From the NCBI GenBank assembly GCA_937926415.1, contig CALBAF010000075.1, positions 1-6,834 of the forward strand: DNA of 6,834 nt, read 5' to 3'. Both the position numbers and the translations under genes were made by a program. Each line of letters begins with the position of its first letter. Positions within the stretch are counted from its first letter, which is position 1. The notes under the pieces are model-generated. The model was not told where the DNA came from. It was given only the letters and a program-made list of their open reading frames with translations, and did not search any database. Positions 1 through 6,435 of the stretch are shown piece by piece. This DNA comes from an uncultured Actinomyces sp. GTDB taxonomy: Bacteria; Actinomycetota; Actinomycetes; Actinomycetales; Actinomycetaceae.

Positions 1-180
1 GTCGGCCTCGCCTCGGCGCACGGCCGCGAGCGCCTGCGGGGCGCTGGTCATCGGCATGAGGATCGCGCCGGCCGGGGCGACCTGGTGGACGGCCTGCTCG
101 GTAAATGTGCCGAACGGGCCGAGGAAGGCGATACGAAGCTTGTCACCGAGAGGCGCGGGGCCGGGAATGTTCGTCGTCAT
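1..180 (-). CDS. pheA: Prephenate dehydratase, N-terminal part (gene runs off the left edge)
   Basis: Reading the minus strand from the ATG at 180-178 gives 60 codons that stay open to base 1. After a short leader of about 15 residues comes RIAFLGPFGTFTEQAV, the family signature (LGPxGTFTExA) at the start of the catalytic prephenate dehydratase domain. It is followed by ALAAVRRGEAD, which matches the conserved helix before the next substrate-binding motif. The enzyme converts prephenate to phenylpyruvate in cytosolic phenylalanine synthesis; actinobacterial versions are usually monofunctional, about 280-310 residues, with a C-terminal ACT domain. The catalytic core and any ACT domain lie outside the window, so fusion to another domain cannot be excluded. 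No chorismate mutase domain precedes it. The ATG was chosen because the domain begins 15 residues later, no ATG, GTG or TTG was found in frame over about 90 bases upstream, and a -10 box sits directly before it. There is no clear Shine-Dalgarno sequence. Confidence 0.9.
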   Translation of the reverse strand, partial: MTTNIPGPAPLGDKLRIAFLGPFGTFTEQAVHQVAPAGAILMPMTSAPQALAAVRRGEAD

Positions 181-187
181 GGTGTCA

Positions 188-193
188 AGGGTA
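188..193 (-). promoter_or_regulatory. Candidate -10 box for leaderless pheA transcription
   Basis: On the minus strand TACCCT (fits TANNNT) ends seven bases before the pheA ATG. A transcript from this box would start at or within a base of the A of the start codon, giving a leaderless mRNA, a common arrangement in Actinobacteria. This agrees with the absence of a Shine-Dalgarno sequence. No good -35 hexamer is visible 16-19 bases upstream, so the call rests on the -10 box and its spacing. Confidence 0.45.
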
Positions 194-289
194 ACGAGAG
201 CGGCGCTCGCTCCGTTGCCTCGTTTCAGGACAGGGGGCGCATTGTGGCCAATCGCGCGAGTTCCGAGACCGCGCGGGCCTCGTACGGGT

Positions 290-310
290 GTGTCCCGAAA
301 GCTCGGGCAC
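290..310 (-). terminator. Bulged hairpin downstream of the dedA/DUF6541-like operon
   Basis: GTG-T-CCCGA, loop AAGC, TCGGG-CAC: an eight-base-pair stem with a single bulged T, starting 22 bases after the stop codon at 333-335. There is no U-tract on the minus-strand transcript, which is common for actinobacterial terminators but lowers certainty. A neighbouring GC-rich stretch (311-331) could form a competing pairing with it. Its position between an operon end and the pheA promoter supports a terminator role. Confidence 0.4.
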
Positions 311-332
311 GCCTCGGGAAACAGCCCGGGCG

Positions 333-2609
333 TCAGTCGCGCTTACCGGTCACGCCGGTCACGAAGGCCTCGCGTCCGCCGCCCGGCGTCACCTCGCCAC
401 ACGCGGTGATCTTCCACAGCTTCGCGGTGCCGCCCGCGTCAACCAGCTCGAAACCGGTGGACGTGTCCACGTCGTAGAGACCGGGGTGACGGGAGGCTCG
501 CGTAAAGTTGTAGTAGTAGCCGTCTTCCTCTTCGTAGAAGTGCGTGATGCCGAGCCTGCGCACGACCTCGCACACCTCGGGATTGGTCGCGATATCGTGG
601 AAATGGTGGATGAGGAGGTTCTGCGAGGCGACGTCCGCATTGGCCGTGTTCAGCTGCGGGAAGACCGCCTTGCGTCCGCCGATCATCTCGGTGTACGCCG
701 CGCCCGCGATCGGGTCGCCCAGGATGACCGCATCGGGGGCGGTCGTGTAAGGCATGCGGCGCAGCATGGCGAGCTCGCCCATCGTGGCCATGCCCGGCTT
801 TCCCAGTCGATTCGGGTCATACACGTGGGCGACTGCCGCGTTTCGCGCGTCGATCGCACCAAAGCTGGACAGGATCAGCACGAGCAGGCCGACGCCAAAC
901 TGGATCGGCCAGCGCGGAGCCTCGATGTTGTCGTCGGCTCCGCGTTCGGCGAGGATCCGCTGCAGGGAGCTCGTCCACGTAGCGTGGATGACTCGAACGA
1001 TGGCGGCGACGCCGACCGCCATGAGGATCGTCAAAGCGATGTCTTCGACGCCCATGATGCGGCGGGCGTCCTTGTACCAGGGGGCCAGCAGGTATGTGCG
1101 TAGCGCCGAGTTAGGCGAATACGCCAGGGCGGTGAGAGCCGCGAGGACCGCATAGGAGAACAGGGGCCAGCACGGCAGGGGCTGAGCCTCCTCCTCGGAC
1201 TCCTCGATGTCCTGAGCCGAGGCCAGGGTGAGTTCCTCCTCGTCCCCGTCCGCGTCGTCGGTGAGTCCGGCGCGCTCGGCGGCACGCTCCAGGGGATCCG
1301 TGCGACGGAACAGCAGGTGGAGGCGGGCGGTCGCCGCGATACCGATGATCAGGAGAATGAGCTGGACGATCATCCACTGAAGGTTGCCGGCGGTGTTGGA
1401 GAAGGGCGGGTAGGGCAGGAAGGCGTGGCTGAAAGCTTCGCCCCAGTTGCTACCGTCGCGCCGGTAACTGCCCATGGCCCGGATCTTTGACGACGACAGC
1501 GCGAGGAGCGGCGCCGCGACGACGACAAACGCGATGGCGCCCCACGCCAGGGCAGCGAGCTGACCTCGGCCACCGCGCCCATAGGCACGTCGGGCGAGGG
1601 ACGCGAGAGAGGCGAGGAGCGGCGCAATCAGGAACGCGAGGATCGAAAAGGCCGCGCTCGGGTGCGCGCCGACGAGGCCGATGGCACCAATGAGGAGGAA
1701 CGCCGCCTGCGGAATTCGACGCATGAAAGCGCGCAGCCCATCACCCGCGCGCAGGTCGGCCGCCAGCCGACGCCCGGCGACGATCGCGATAGCAGCCAGG
1801 CCCGGCACCAGAGCGGTTCCCGTCGAGTTGGGCCACTGGTTGTACATGGTGAGCGCATCGGCGGGCATATTGAGCAGCATGCCGCCGATGATGGGCGCCG
1901 CCATGATCGCGGAGCGCGAGGCGGTCAGCACCGAGACGAGCGCCGCCAGGCCAATCACCCATACGGCCATGAGCGCCAGCGAGGACACGTTCGAGGCCTG
2001 GACAACCGAGTCGTAGCGTGCGAACAGCGAGACGAAAGCGTGCCAGCCCGTCGGATAGTAGACGTTGCGGCCGCCGTACAGCTCATGGAGGCCACCGAAG
2101 GGGCTGGCGTTCTTGCCGTAGAGGATTGCGTGCACGCCGTTCTGATGGAACGTCGGATCCCACTGTTGGATGGGGTTCGAGGGGATCGCGCCCATCACGA
2201 GGGGAAGGGCCGCGAGGACGAAGCCCACGAGGATCGCTCCCCACGTGGCCGCGCGGATCGCTGCCTGACGGCCACCGATCGGCTTGCGCACACCGATGGC
2301 CTCGCGCAGGGGGACTCCCCTCAAGGAGAATCCGTCGTTGCTGCGGCGGAAGAAGCTCAGGCTCCACGCGCCGGCGCCTCCGAGGGCACTCATGCCGAGG
2401 ATCGGCAGCGCCGTCGAGGGCTCCCACTCAATGTCGAGCGCCGGGTAGGCGACAGACAGGATCGTGACCAGGCCAAAGGTGAACGCCGGAGCCGCGCCAA
2501 TCGCGACGAGCGACGAGCGTCCTCCCGCCCTCAGCCACATGAACCCAGGCAGGACCAGGGCGACCATCATGGCCAGCAGGGTCGGGAGCAGCATCCACCA
2601 GGCGAGCAT
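333..2609 (-). CDS. Large polytopic membrane protein, DUF6541/GT-C glycosyltransferase-like
   Basis: 758 residues. The N-terminal two thirds are membrane segments (about 4-24, 33-53, 68-86, 120-141, then more to about 430, and further segments at about 482-498, 521-541 and 567-587). A soluble domain of about 170 residues ends the protein. The positive-inside rule puts the Arg-rich loop 87-119 in the cytosol, so the conserved-looking WDPTFHQNG (Asp151), YYPTGWHAF (184-192) and GAHPSAAF (314-321) fall in or next to outside loops. An acidic Asp after an early membrane segment is typical of GT-C enzymes, which transfer sugars from polyprenyl-phosphate donors. The layout recalls actinobacterial DUF6541 proteins. 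Loop 438-477 is very acidic and predicted cytosolic. The C-terminal domain carries an ILGDPIAGAAYTEM stretch and two cysteines (680, 737). The gene follows dedA by 3 bases with a strong SD inside the dedA end, so the two are co-translated. Family assignment is by pattern recognition; enzyme activity and substrate are inferred. Confidence 0.8.
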   Translation of the reverse strand: MLAWWMLLPTLLAMMVALVLPGFMWLRAGGRSSLVAIGAAPAFTFGLVTILSVAYPALDIEWEPSTALPILGMSALGGAGAWSLSFFRRSNDGFSLRGVPLREAIGVRKPIGGRQAAIRAATWGAILVGFVLAALPLVMGAIPSNPIQQWDPTFHQNGVHAILYGKNASPFGGLHELYGGRNVYYPTGWHAFVSLFARYDSVVQASNVSSLALMAVWVIGLAALVSVLTASRSAIMAAPIIGGMLLNMPADALTMYNQWPNSTGTALVPGLAAIAIVAGRRLAADLRAGDGLRAFMRRIPQAAFLLIGAIGLVGAHPSAAFSILAFLIAPLLASLASLARRAYGRGGRGQLAALAWGAIAFVVVAAPLLALSSSKIRAMGSYRRDGSNWGEAFSHAFLPYPPFSNTAGNLQWMIVQLILLIIGIAATARLHLLFRRTDPLERAAERAGLTDDADGDEEELTLASAQDIEESEEEAQPLPCWPLFSYAVLAALTALAYSPNSALRTYLLAPWYKDARRIMGVEDIALTILMAVGVAAIVRVIHATWTSSLQRILAERGADDNIEAPRWPIQFGVGLLVLILSSFGAIDARNAAVAHVYDPNRLGKPGMATMGELAMLRRMPYTTAPDAVILGDPIAGAAYTEMIGGRKAVFPQLNTANADVASQNLLIHHFHDIATNPEVCEVVRRLGITHFYEEEDGYYYNFTRASRHPGLYDVDTSTGFELVDAGGTAKLWKITACGEVTPGGGREAFVTGVTGKRD

Positions 2610-2612
2610 GAC

Positions 2613-3278
2613 TTACTCCTTGTTGGAAGCGGCGCGGCGCTTGCCCACGATTTCGATGATGACGGGCAGGACCGACGCGAGGATGATGACGCCGAGAATG
2701 AGCGTCAGATTGTCGTGCACGAAGGGAACGTTACCCAGGAGCGAACCCACGAGGATGAAGCCGGCACCCCACACGACGGCTCCCAGCGTGTTGAAGGCCA
2801 GGAACTTCGGGTAGGGGTAGCGGGCCATGCCAGCTGCGATCGGGATGAAGGTGCGCACGAAGGGGATGAAACGTCCGATGACCAGCGAGCGGCCGCCGTA
2901 GTTCGTGAAGTAGTGCTCCGCCTTCTCCAAGTGCGCGGTCTTGAGGATGCGAGCGTCGGGCTTGAAGAAGCGACGCCCCCACTTGGCGCCCAGGAAGTAG
3001 CCGATCTGCGCACCGATGAAGGCCGCGACGACAACGAGGAGGATGAGCGTCGGCAGGTGCAGGCCGAGGCGATCATGGAGCAGGCCTGCGGTGAACAACA
3101 GGGATTCACCGGGCAGCACCGGGAACAGGACACCGGATTCGATGAGGACGATGAGCATCGTTCCCCACAGCACCCACGGCCCCATGGCGACGAGCAGAGT
3201 CTCGGGATTTTTAAACCACTCGATAACGGTGTGCAGCATCGACGGATCTGATGCGGTCACGAGTGTCGACCAGGTCAC
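2613..3278 (-). CDS. DedA family (VTT/SNARE-associated domain) membrane protein
   Basis: 221 residues, a normal length for the DedA family. It contains the re-entrant loop motif ESGVLFPVLPGESLL (47-61, with Glu47 and PGE at 56-58) and the family hallmark GRFIPFVRTFIPIAAG (135-150, with Arg136, Pro139, Arg142 and Pro146). Membrane segments follow at about 157-182 and 190-212, and the tail is basic (GKRRAASNKE). Some DedA proteins have been shown to flip undecaprenyl phosphate back across the cytoplasmic membrane; others support proton-motive-force homeostasis or drug tolerance. All key Arg, Glu and Pro residues are intact, so it should be functional. The start is GTG at 3278: no other start exists before the in-frame TAG at 3314-3312, and AAAAGGG lies seven bases upstream. 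A shorter ATG start at 3239 (Met14) is possible but has a poor ribosome site. It is the first gene of a two-gene operon and is divergent from the flippase-like fusion gene. Confidence 0.93.
   Translation of the reverse strand: MTWSTLVTASDPSMLHTVIEWFKNPETLLVAMGPWVLWGTMLIVLIESGVLFPVLPGESLLFTAGLLHDRLGLHLPTLILLVVVAAFIGAQIGYFLGAKWGRRFFKPDARILKTAHLEKAEHYFTNYGGRSLVIGRFIPFVRTFIPIAAGMARYPYPKFLAFNTLGAVVWGAGFILVGSLLGNVPFVHDNLTLILGVIILASVLPVIIEIVGKRRAASNKE
2616..2621 (-). promoter_or_regulatory. Shine-Dalgarno site inside the dedA 3' end
   Basis: The minus strand reads AAGGAG, six bases before the ATG at 2609-2607. It overlaps the last two sense codons (AAG GAG) of dedA, whose TAA lies between SD and ATG. 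This fixes the start of the 758-residue protein and implies coupled translation of the two genes. Confidence 0.85.
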
Positions 3279-3285
3279 GATAGGG

Positions 3286-3292
3286 CCCTTTT
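3286..3292 (-). promoter_or_regulatory. Ribosome binding site of dedA
   Basis: AAAAGGG on the minus strand, seven bases before the GTG at 3278. It supports the GTG start over the internal ATG at 3239, which has no comparable purine run. Confidence 0.6.
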
Positions 3293-3300
3293 CTGCCGGG

Positions 3301-3330
3301 AATGTATCACCCTAACCCTACCTTTGTTGA
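3301..3330 (-). promoter_or_regulatory. Candidate dedA operon promoter with extended -10
   Basis: The minus strand shows TCAACA (3330-3325, four of six matches to TTGACA), an 18-base spacer, then TACATT (3306-3301) preceded by TGA, which together make an extended -10 (TGNTANNNT). The predicted transcript start is near 3294, leaving a leader of about 16 bases that contains the AAAAGGG ribosome site. The fit of promoter, leader and ribosome site is good, but this is read by eye. Confidence 0.45.
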
Positions 3331-3339
3331 CCACGAATA

Positions 3340-3345
3340 TAGGAT
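3340..3345 (+). promoter_or_regulatory. Candidate -10 box for the flippase-like fusion gene
   Basis: TAGGAT (TANNNT) ends seven bases before the ATG at 3353, the same geometry as the pheA -10 box, so a leaderless transcript is possible. The AGGA within it (3341-3344), eight bases before the ATG, could instead act as a Shine-Dalgarno sequence; sequence alone cannot decide. The -35 region at normal spacing (around 3317-3322) is poor. Either reading favours ATG 3353 over the upstream in-frame ATG at 3302. Confidence 0.4.
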
Positions 3346-3352
3346 AGGCGGC

Positions 3353-6300
3353 ATGAGGAAGCGCAAGGATTCACACGACGGCTCTCCGGTCGGGGACACG
3401 AACATTCTCTTCGTCCCCGATTCCTCTGCCGACCCCTCAGCATCCGGGGTGGATGCGCTGATGGGGATGATCGACGAGGCCGGGGCGCCCCCGCAGGCTC
3501 CCCCTCCCCCGGAGGTCCCCTCCTCGGAAGCGCGCACCGAGGTCATGGAGCCCGTCGTCTCGCCGGACGCGACGACCGCACCCGTGACCGTGCCGCCCAG
3601 CATCCCTCCCAGCCAGGCGGACGCCGAACAGGACGCCCCGGCCTCGTCGATGAACGAGGAGGGCGCGGCGGATCCCCTGCTTCCCCTGCCCGCACCCATG
3701 GCCGATGATTCCGAAACGGGCCAAGTGGAACCCGCTGACGAGGCCGAGGACAGCGCGCCAGAGGCCACCACGGAGACCGACGCAGAGGTCAGCGCCGACG
3801 ACAAGGACGCGGACATTGAATCCGCAGTGTCCCCGGCTACCGGCGAAATCGCCGCGAACCTGCCCGTGCGCCGCATGCGCCTACCCCGGCCCGTCTACAT
3901 CGCCGACCGGATCCTGCCCGTGCGCCGTCGCCGCGAAGACCTCGTCGACGTCGTCATCTCCCTCATCGCGATCCTCATCATCTGGACCATCGGAACGGTG
4001 GCCAGCGCCACGACACACGGCGTCACCATGGACGTCCTCAAATTCCAGCTCATCCGCCAGATCCTCATCCTGCCCGTCAGCCTGGTCGAGGGCCTGATCA
4101 TCCTGATCACGCCGATCCTCGTGATCATCTCCCTCGCCTTGCGCAAGCGCCTCCAGGCGATCATCCAGGCCCTCGTGACCAGCGTCGTTGCGGCGGTCGG
4201 CGGATGGATCATTGCCGTCCTGACCGGGCTACTGCCCGCTTACCTCACCGCACCGCTGAGCGTGGACCGCGCGATAGCTACGCAGGGCTCGCAGACCGGC
4301 AGTGTGATCGCCATCAACCTGGTCATCGTCACCCTGAGCGCCCTGTTCACCTCCGCCGGCGAGGCCCAGTCGATGAAGGCCATCAAGTGGGGCTGGACGG
4401 GCCTGTGGATCATTCTCGTCCTCGGCGTCCTGCGCTCCTCGATGACCCTGCCCGTCGCCTTCATCTCGGTCTTCCTGGGCCGCGCCTTCGGCTCAGGTTC
4501 GCGCTGGATCATGGGCTACGACGACCAGCGGGCGAAGGGAGCCAAACTCGTCGAGGCGCTCCTGAGTATCGGCATCACGCCCTCGCGGATCGTGCGCACC
4601 GACCTCGATACGACTGAGGAACCCCTGGCCACCTGGGCCGTCGTCGAGAACTCGCGCGGCCGCCTCACCCAGATGCCCGCCGACTTGGGCGACATGGACA
4701 TCACGGTCACGCGCCGCCCGACCGACGACCATCACCGTCACTACCAGGCATGGAGCGACACCGGCCTGGCCTACGAGATCATCGCCATGGACCCCGGCCA
4801 GGAGCTGACCGGCACAATCGTCGAGATGTGGAACAACCTGCGTCTGCGCGGCATCAGCCGCTGGGTCTCCCCTTCCCTCAAGGCGCAGGCCGAGCGGTCC
4901 TCTTTCACGACGCTTCAGGCGCTACGCGCCGGCGTGTTCACCCAGGAGCCGATCGGCATCGCTTCGGCCTCCGACTCGATCATCATGGTCATGTCGGCGC
5001 TGCCCCCGACGACTCCGCTCACGGAACTCGGCGAGAACGCGTCGGACGAGATCCTGGACCGTGCGTGGGAGCAGCTGCACTTCGCGCACTCACGCGGCAT
5101 CTCGCACCGCGCTCTCACCCCCGAGGCGGTCGTCGTCGATGAGTCATCGGACGTGTGGCTGCTCGATTGGGATGAGGGCGAGGTCGCCACGACCGAGCTG
5201 AACCAGTCCATCGACATCGCGCAGATGCTGGTCCTCACCGCGCTTGCCGTGGGACCCGAGCGTGCGCTCGAGGCGGGTCGGCGCTGCGTCGGCGAGGAGA
5301 CGCTGATCGCGTGTGCCCCCGTCATTCAGAAGCCCGTCCTTCCCGCGGCGATCAATCAGCGCCTGCGCCGTTCCGACCTGCTGGGCGAGCTGCGTGCGGC
5401 CCTCGTGGGCGACTCCGAGGCCGAGACCGCTCCGACCGCGGACCTACAGCGATTCCGCCCGCGCACGATCTTCACGATCGCGGTGGCGTTCATCGCCGTC
5501 TTCATCGTCGTCGGTTCGCTCAACTTCAACGACATCGTCTCCACGGTCAAGAGCGCGAACCTGTGGTGGATGCTCGCCTCGGCATTGCTCGGAAGCCTCA
5601 TCTGGGTCGGCTCGGCAGTCCCGCTCATCGCCCTGTCTTCCGAGAAGCTGCCCTTCAAGGAGACGTTCATCGCCCAGGTCGCGGCCTCGATCATCACGAT
5701 CGTGGCGCCCGCCGGCGTGGGGCCCGCTGCCCTTAACCTGCGCTACCTGCGCAAGCGCCGCGTTCCCACCGCAATGGCGGTAACGACGGTGACGCTCATG
5801 CAGATCTCTCAGGCACTCGTCACGATCGTCCTCCTACTCCTCGTTATGGTCATTGCAGGATCGTCGCTGTCCGTGTCGGTCCCCTACGGCACCATCCTCG
5901 GTGTCGTCGCGGTCGTCATGGTTGCGGTCGGCGTCATCGTCGCCGTACCGAAGGTGCGCCGCTGGATCTGGGCGAAGGTCCAGCCGACCTGGCAGCAGGT
6001 CTACCCGCGCCTCCTGTGGATCATCGGCCAGCCCCGCCGCCTCGCTGCGGTCCTGGGCGGCAACCTGCTGATGAACATCGGCTACGTGGGCTCGTTCTGG
6101 ACGGCCCTGCTCGCCATGGGCGGTTCGCTGAACTTCTCCACGGTGTCGCTCACCTACCTGACGGCGAACGCGGCCGGCTCCTTCATCCCCTCGCCGGGCG
6201 GTATCGGTACGGTTGAAACAGCACTGACCTCGGGCCTGACGGTCGCTGGCATCTCCTCGTCGGTCGCCATTGCGACGGCGCTGCTCTACCGTCTCGTGAC

Positions 6301-6367
6301 CTTCTACGGCCGCATCCCGCTGGGCTGGCTGGCCATGAAGTACATGGAGAAGAAGAACCTGATCTAG
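3353..6367 (+). CDS. Flippase-like (LPG_synthase_TM/UPF0104) membrane protein with acidic tail and kinase-like domain
   Basis: 1004 residues from ATG 3353; the frame is open from ATG 3302, but that start has no ribosome site and overlaps the dedA promoter. Residues 1 to about 170 are acidic, Pro/Ala-rich and probably disordered, followed by a basic stretch (173-196). A first membrane block has segments near 197-218, 235-262, 269-294, 316-335 and 347-379. Residues about 388-690 look like an aminoglycoside-phosphotransferase/protein-kinase fold: HRALTPEAVVVD (585-596) corresponds to the catalytic loop and LLDWDEGE (603-610) to the metal-binding motif, but the catalytic Asp and Asn are replaced by Ala587 and Ala592. 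From about 703 to the end is a lysylphosphatidylglycerol-synthase-type transmembrane/flippase-like domain with its hallmarks: APAGVGPAALNLRYL (785-799), PSPGGIGTVETAL (946-958) and LLYRLVTFYGRIPLGW (977-992). There is no C-terminal MprF lysyl-transfer domain, so it is not a complete MprF. Likely role: lipid or lipid-carrier translocation, regulated through the pseudokinase and tail. Family is confident; substrate is unknown. Confidence 0.9.
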   Translation: MRKRKDSHDGSPVGDTNILFVPDSSADPSASGVDALMGMIDEAGAPPQAPPPPEVPSSEARTEVMEPVVSPDATTAPVTVPPSIPPSQADAEQDAPASSMNEEGAADPLLPLPAPMADDSETGQVEPADEAEDSAPEATTETDAEVSADDKDADIESAVSPATGEIAANLPVRRMRLPRPVYIADRILPVRRRREDLVDVVISLIAILIIWTIGTVASATTHGVTMDVLKFQLIRQILILPVSLVEGLIILITPILVIISLALRKRLQAIIQALVTSVVAAVGGWIIAVLTGLLPAYLTAPLSVDRAIATQGSQTGSVIAINLVIVTLSALFTSAGEAQSMKAIKWGWTGLWIILVLGVLRSSMTLPVAFISVFLGRAFGSGSRWIMGYDDQRAKGAKLVEALLSIGITPSRIVRTDLDTTEEPLATWAVVENSRGRLTQMPADLGDMDITVTRRPTDDHHRHYQAWSDTGLAYEIIAMDPGQELTGTIVEMWNNLRLRGISRWVSPSLKAQAERSSFTTLQALRAGVFTQEPIGIASASDSIIMVMSALPPTTPLTELGENASDEILDRAWEQLHFAHSRGISHRALTPEAVVVDESSDVWLLDWDEGEVATTELNQSIDIAQMLVLTALAVGPERALEAGRRCVGEETLIACAPVIQKPVLPAAINQRLRRSDLLGELRAALVGDSEAETAPTADLQRFRPRTIFTIAVAFIAVFIVVGSLNFNDIVSTVKSANLWWMLASALLGSLIWVGSAVPLIALSSEKLPFKETFIAQVAASIITIVAPAGVGPAALNLRYLRKRRVPTAMAVTTVTLMQISQALVTIVLLLLVMVIAGSSLSVSVPYGTILGVVAVVMVAVGVIVAVPKVRRWIWAKVQPTWQQVYPRLLWIIGQPRRLAAVLGGNLLMNIGYVGSFWTALLAMGGSLNFSTVSLTYLTANAAGSFIPSPGGIGTVETALTSGLTVAGISSSVAIATALLYRLVTFYGRIPLGWLAMKYMEKKNLI

Positions 6368-6388
6368 GCAACGCCTCGCTGACGCAAT

Positions 6389-6433
6389 CCGCATCCGGCT
6401 GGTCGCGCTCCGGCGCGAGGCAGCCGGATTCGG
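6389..6433. terminator. Long two-part hairpin between convergent genes, probable bidirectional terminator
   Basis: Outer arms CCG/CGG (6389-6391, 6431-6433), one mismatch, then a perfect nine-base-pair stem ATCCGGCTG (6393-6401) with CAGCCGGAT (6421-6429). A small internal loop (G opposite GG) is followed by a six-base-pair stem TCGCGC/GCGCGA (6403-6408, 6413-6418) capped by TCCG. The structure fills most of the 68-base gap, 21 bases after the stop of the plus-strand gene and 2 bases after that of the minus-strand gene. It reads nearly the same on both strands and has no T-tract, as in many actinobacterial terminators. Confidence 0.8.
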
Positions 6434-6435
6434 TC

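Noticed and set aside
288..1103. A 271-codon plus-strand open frame
   Set aside because: Antisense to the 3' half of the 758-residue gene and the pheA gap; low-complexity Arg/Val/Asp composition and no domain.
1662..3251. A 529-codon open frame on the plus strand opposite dedA and the 758-residue gene
   Set aside because: It is rich in Arg, Glu, Asp, His and Gln with no recognisable domain, lies wholly antisense to two well-supported genes, and such stop-free shadow frames are usual in GC-rich DNA.
3310..3322. Telomere-like CCCTAACCCTACC short tandem repeat
   Set aside because: Only two imperfect units inside a promoter region; explained as chance and as part of the spacer of the divergent promoters.
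3302..3352. N-terminal extension of the fusion protein from the ATG at 3302
   Set aside because: No ribosome site, it would overlap the dedA -10 region, and a -10 or SD-like element sits at the right distance before the in-frame ATG at 3353.
3353..6367. Calling the fusion protein MprF (lysylphosphatidylglycerol synthase)
   Set aside because: Only the flippase-like transmembrane part is present; the cytosolic aminoacyl-transfer (DUF2156/GNAT-like) domain that follows it in MprF is missing.
5834..6394. A 186-codon minus-strand open frame that could look like a continuation of the I9-like gene
   Set aside because: It is antisense to the flippase-like domain, Arg/Asp-rich, and has no subtilisin catalytic motifs, so it is not a frameshifted protease.
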